A stretch of 8,215 nt of DNA from an uncultured Fimbriimonadales bacterium (lineage in GTDB: Bacteria > Armatimonadota > Fimbriimonadia > Fimbriimonadales > GBS-DC). Below, piece by piece: positions 5,240 through 8,215 of the stretch. Under the pieces are notes generated by a model. It made no database searches and was not told the DNA's origin. It saw only the letters and a list, made by a program, of their open reading frames with translations. How positions within the stretch are numbered: position 1 is the first letter of the stretch; every line of letters begins with the position of its first letter. The stretch lies in assembly GCA_937925775.1 (NCBI GenBank), contig CALAMM010000041.1, forward strand, positions 1-8,215, in the 5' to 3' direction. The position numbers were made by a program, and so were the translations under genes.

Positions 5240-8092
5240 ATGAACCCACAGGAAGGCGTTTTGGAGTCAGGCGTGCTGACCGACGGCGCGGTGGTCGAGA
5301 CGCGCGATTCCACCCGCCCCAAGCCCAGCGGCACGGCGATGCGCTACGGCTACATCTCCCGCGAGAAGTTTGATACTATCAACACCGGCAAAGGGCTGAC
5401 GATTGAACGCCGCTTCACCAAGCCGGGGATCGACCCGTTCGATGAGGTGGAGTGGGAGCGGCGCACGGCGGTCATCACCGACGAGCGCGGGCGCGTAGTG
5501 TTCGAGCAGAACGATGTGGAAGTGCCCGACTTCTGGAGCCAACTCGCCACGAATGTGGTCGTCTCCAAATACTTCCGCGGGCAACTGGGCGCGCCCGAAC
5601 GCGAAACCAGCGTGCGGCAAGTCATCGTGCGCGTGGTGGACACCCTCACCGAGTGGGGACGCCAGCTGAACTACTTCGCCACACCCGCCGACGCCGACGC
5701 CTTCCGCGACGAACTCAAGTACCTGCTACTGCACCAGTACGGCGCGTTCAACAGCCCCGTCTGGTTCAATGTCGGGATCGAGCCTCGGAGTCAGTGTTCG
5801 GCATGTTTTATTGTATCAGTAGAAGATGCGATGGAATCCATCCTCGATCTCGCCAAAACCGAGGGGATGATTTTCAAGTTCGGCTCGGGGTCGGGTTCGA
5901 ACCTTTCCAAGCTGCGCGGCTCGCAGGAGTACCTGTCGGGCGGGGGGCACGCGTCGGGTCCCGTGTCGTTTATGCGCGGGTTCGATGCCTTTGCGGGGGT
6001 GATTAAGAGCGGCGGCAAGACCCGACGCGCCGCCAAGATGGTGATCCTGAACATCGACCACCCCGACATCGTGGAGTTCATCGAGTGCAAAGCAAACGAG
6101 GAGAAAAAAGCATGGGCGCTGATTGAGGCGGGCTATGACCCCGGCTTCAATGTGCCCGGTGGAGCCTACGACTCAGTCTACTTCCAGAACGCGAACCACA
6201 GCGTGCGCGTCACCGACGAGTTTATGCGCGCAGTGGAGGAAGACCGCGAGTGGCACACCACTGCCCGCACCACGGGCGAAGTATTAGGCACTTACCGCGC
6301 CCGCGACCTGTTCCGCAAAATCGCAGAAGCCGCCTGGGTGTGCGGCGATCCCGGCTTGCAGTTCCACGACACCACCAACAAGTGGCATACAGTGAAAAAT
6401 AGCGGGCAAATTGAGGCAAGCAACCCTTGTAGTGAATTCGTCTTTCTCAATGATACATCGTGTAATCTTGCCAGTATAAACTTGCTAAAGTTCAGACTGC
6501 CCAACGGCGACTTCGACATCGATGCCTTCCGCGCCGCCGTGCGGATTTTCATCACCGCGCAGGAGATTATTGTGGACAACTCGGCGTATCCGACCGAGAA
6601 AATCGCCGATAACAGCCACAACTTCCGCCCGTTGGGGTTGGGCTATGCGAACTTAGGTGCGCTGCTGATGTCGCTGGGATTGCCCTACGACAGCGACGCG
6701 GGGCGCGCCTACGCCGCCGCGATTACCGCCCTGATGCACGGCGAGGCGTATCGGCAGTCGGCGATTATTGCGCGCGACTGCGGCGGCCCGTTCCCCGCGT
6801 TCGAGCTGAACCGCGCGCCGATGCTGGAAGTGATGCGCATGCACGCCGACGCGCTGAACGACATTCAGGCGGAGTATGCGCCCCCCGCCCTGATGAACGC
6901 CGCCCGCGCCGTGTGGCAGGAGACCCGCCAACTGGGCGAGCAATATGGCTATCGGAACGCGCAAGTGACGGTACTTGCCCCGACTGGAACCATATCATTT
7001 ATGCTCGATTGTGACACCACTGGAATAGAGCCAGATATTGCGCTGGTGAAGTATAAAGCGCTCGTGGGCGGGGGTGTACTGAAGATTGTGAACACCACCG
7101 TACCACTCGCGTTGCAGCAACTGGGCTACAACAGCGAGGAGATTGAAGCCATCACGCGTTACATCGACGAGAATGATACGATTGAGGGCGCGCCGTACCT
7201 GAAGCCCGAACATCTGCCCGTGTTTGACTGCGCGTTCCGCCCCGCCAAAGGCGTGCGCAGCCTCGCCCCGATGGCGCATGTGAAGATGATGGCGGCGGTA
7301 CAGCCGTTCCTTTCAGGGGCAATATCGAAAACCGTGAATGTCCCCAACGACGCCACGCCTGAAGATATCGAGCAAATCTATTTAGAGGCGTGGAAGCTGG
7401 GGCTGAAAGCAATCGCGATTTACCGCGACGGCAGCAAGCGCACGCAACCGCTCTCCACTAAGAAGCCTGAGGAGCAGGCGCAAGTGGAGGGCGAGCGCCT
7501 CGTGCGCCGACGCCTGCCCGACGAGCGCAAGAGCATCACACACAAGTTCAGCGTGGCAGGACACGAGGGCTACATCACGGTGGGCATGTACGAGGACGGT
7601 ACGCCCGGCGAAATTTTCCTCACGATGGCGAAGGAGGGGTCAGTGATTTCGGGGCTGATGGACGCCTTCGCGACCGCCATCTCGCTTGCCTTGCAATACG
7701 GTGTGCCGCTGGAGAAGCTGGTGGAAAAATTCTCCTACACGCGTTTCCAGCCCAGCGGCTTCACGAACAATCCGCAGATTCCCGTCGCGACCTCCATCGT
7801 AGACTACATCTTCCGCTGGCTGGCGATGAAGTTCCTACAGCAGCAACCGAAGCCCCCCGAAACGCTGCACGAGAACGGTGCGGAGATGACGCTGCCAGAG
7901 CCAACGGGGGTGCAGGGCGGCGTGGGTGAGACCGACTTCCCTCAAGGGCAGGGCGCGAAGACCACGGACTGGTCGAAACTCGTAAGGCTGCAGCAGGACG
8001 CGCCGCCCTGCCCCAGCTGCGGCATGATTATGGTGCGCTCTGGGGCGTGCTACCAGTGCTATAACTGCGGCATGTCGTTCGGGTGTGGTTAG
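5240..8092 (+). CDS. nrdJ: Adenosylcobalamin-dependent (class II) ribonucleotide reductase
   Basis: This 950-residue enzyme reduces ribonucleotides to deoxyribonucleotides in the cytoplasm, using a thiyl radical generated from adenosylcobalamin, without needing oxygen. In order: an N-terminal region to about 165, GAFNSPVWFNVG (about 167-178), QCSACF with C186 and C189, GSGSGSNLSKLRG (215-227), and N395-P-C397-S-E399, where C397 is the radical Cys and N395 and E399 are its partners. C408 in SCNLASINL is the expected redox mate of C189; its 11-residue distance from C397 fits the family. PTGTISFMLDCDTTGIEPD (581-599) and FLSGAISKTVNVP (690-702) follow, then a TSCPD domain (about 765-865) and a C-terminal Cys-rich tail (C924, C927, C937, C940, C943, C949) for zinc binding or thiol relay. 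No intein is present. Codon use changes sharply at the active-site motifs (see findings). It probably shares the nrdR promoter; no separate promoter is visible in 5123-5239. Confidence 0.97.
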   Translation: MNPQEGVLESGVLTDGAVVETRDSTRPKPSGTAMRYGYISREKFDTINTGKGLTIERRFTKPGIDPFDEVEWERRTAVITDERGRVVFEQNDVEVPDFWSQLATNVVVSKYFRGQLGAPERETSVRQVIVRVVDTLTEWGRQLNYFATPADADAFRDELKYLLLHQYGAFNSPVWFNVGIEPRSQCSACFIVSVEDAMESILDLAKTEGMIFKFGSGSGSNLSKLRGSQEYLSGGGHASGPVSFMRGFDAFAGVIKSGGKTRRAAKMVILNIDHPDIVEFIECKANEEKKAWALIEAGYDPGFNVPGGAYDSVYFQNANHSVRVTDEFMRAVEEDREWHTTARTTGEVLGTYRARDLFRKIAEAAWVCGDPGLQFHDTTNKWHTVKNSGQIEASNPCSEFVFLNDTSCNLASINLLKFRLPNGDFDIDAFRAAVRIFITAQEIIVDNSAYPTEKIADNSHNFRPLGLGYANLGALLMSLGLPYDSDAGRAYAAAITALMHGEAYRQSAIIARDCGGPFPAFELNRAPMLEVMRMHADALNDIQAEYAPPALMNAARAVWQETRQLGEQYGYRNAQVTVLAPTGTISFMLDCDTTGIEPDIALVKYKALVGGGVLKIVNTTVPLALQQLGYNSEEIEAITRYIDENDTIEGAPYLKPEHLPVFDCAFRPAKGVRSLAPMAHVKMMAAVQPFLSGAISKTVNVPNDATPEDIEQIYLEAWKLGLKAIAIYRDGSKRTQPLSTKKPEEQAQVEGERLVRRRLPDERKSITHKFSVAGHEGYITVGMYEDGTPGEIFLTMAKEGSVISGLMDAFATAISLALQYGVPLEKLVEKFSYTRFQPSGFTNNPQIPVATSIVDYIFRWLAMKFLQQQPKPPETLHENGAEMTLPEPTGVQGGVGETDFPQGQGAKTTDWSKLVRLQQDAPPCPSCGMIMVRSGACYQCYNCGMSFGCG

Positions 8093-8215
8093 AACTCTCG
8101 ATGGGCGCCCAACGACTGTCGGGTTTTCGCGGGCGATGGTGTGCCCATTTGCGGAGATTCCAGATGTTGTGAGGAGTGAGGTGCCTCGCCCGCTCCAAAT
8201 CAGCAGGAAAAACTA
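8093..8215. other. Intergenic tail, no gene recognised
   Basis: Apart from the stem-loop near its start, I see no coding region, tRNA or clear promoter here. GAGGTGCCTC (8179-8188) is a short palindrome. The segment 8182-8195 resembles part of the intergenic repeat arm but is too short to call. Confidence 0.6.
8101..8150 (+). terminator. Weak stem-loop after nrdJ, possible terminator
   Basis: ATGGGC (8101-8106) pairs with GCCCAT (8143-8148), and GCCC (8107-8110) can pair with GGGC (8131-8134), with an 8-nt asymmetric bulge. The final T-run is only three or four bases. An alternative, CCC...GGG followed by TTTT (8108-8127), is equally weak. The position 8 nt after the stop codon is the main argument in favour. 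Confidence 0.25.

Noticed and set aside
5182..5373. 63-codon frame MPLKKSCHSERSEES... overlapping the nrdJ start
   Set aside because: It is a translation of the inverted repeat continuing out of frame into nrdJ.
8130..8180. GGGCGATGGTGTGCCC resembling the first stem of a fluoride riboswitch
   Set aside because: The downstream pseudoknot partner and the conserved CUGAUG...CUAC-like segment are missing, and no downstream gene is visible.
8182..8195. TGCCTCGCCCGCTC, similar to part of the repeat arm at 40-54
   Set aside because: Only about 14 bases match, with one gap, and there is no second arm. It could be chance in GC-rich DNA.

Overview
The window reads as chromosomal DNA of a bacterium with fairly high GC content. 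All recognisable genes lie on the + strand. A GT9 (LPS heptosyltransferase-type) gene points to a diderm cell. A B12-dependent class II ribonucleotide reductase paired with nrdR, and an intergenic inverted repeat whose spurious translation reads 'CHSERSEES', are both common in environmental lineages. Armatimonadota or a similar thermophilic or metagenomic lineage would fit, but this is a low-confidence guess; no marker here fixes the phylum.

Layout. (i) 1-146: a nested inverted-repeat element, possibly MITE-like. (ii) 147-410: a full-consensus sigma-54 type promoter (199-214) and a leader of about 185 nt that can fold into a closed multi-branch structure (243-333), followed by a possible Shine-Dalgarno-sequestering stem. 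(iii) 411-2162: an exported or lipid-anchored beta-propeller protein of unknown function. (iv) 2159-4550: a sigma-70-like promoter, a GT9 glycosyltransferase, a GT4 glycosyltransferase 8 nt downstream, and the frame-broken, truncated start of a third gene, probably another glycosyltransferase. Together these look like the damaged end of a cell-surface polysaccharide operon. (v) 4547-8092: a perfect consensus promoter (TTGACA, 17 nt, TATAAT) whose -35 box overlaps the stop codon of the broken gene. Its -10 box lies inside an AT-rich palindrome. It drives nrdR, and probably nrdJ 117 nt further on, across a perfect 28-bp inverted repeat inserted between the two genes. (vi) 8093-8215: a short tail with a weak stem-loop and no gene.

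How the genes work together. NrdR is the ATP/dATP-sensing repressor of ribonucleotide reductase genes, and nrdJ directly downstream is its expected target, so this is a self-contained dNTP supply and control unit. The glycosyltransferases probably add sugars to LPS or another surface glycan. The beta-propeller gene appears to be a separate transcription unit.

The most unusual signal is inside nrdJ. Short AT-rich islands with foreign-looking codon use sit on the active-site motifs (C186/C189, N395-P-C397-S-E399 to C408, PTGTIS to GIEPD, FLSGAISKT). All five Cys codons in these motifs are TGT, whereas nine of the other ten Cys codons are TGC. All four ATA codons of the gene also fall there. Such motifs are the kind of site where inteins and introns insert in RNR genes, so the islands may be co-conversion scars of mobile elements that have since been lost.
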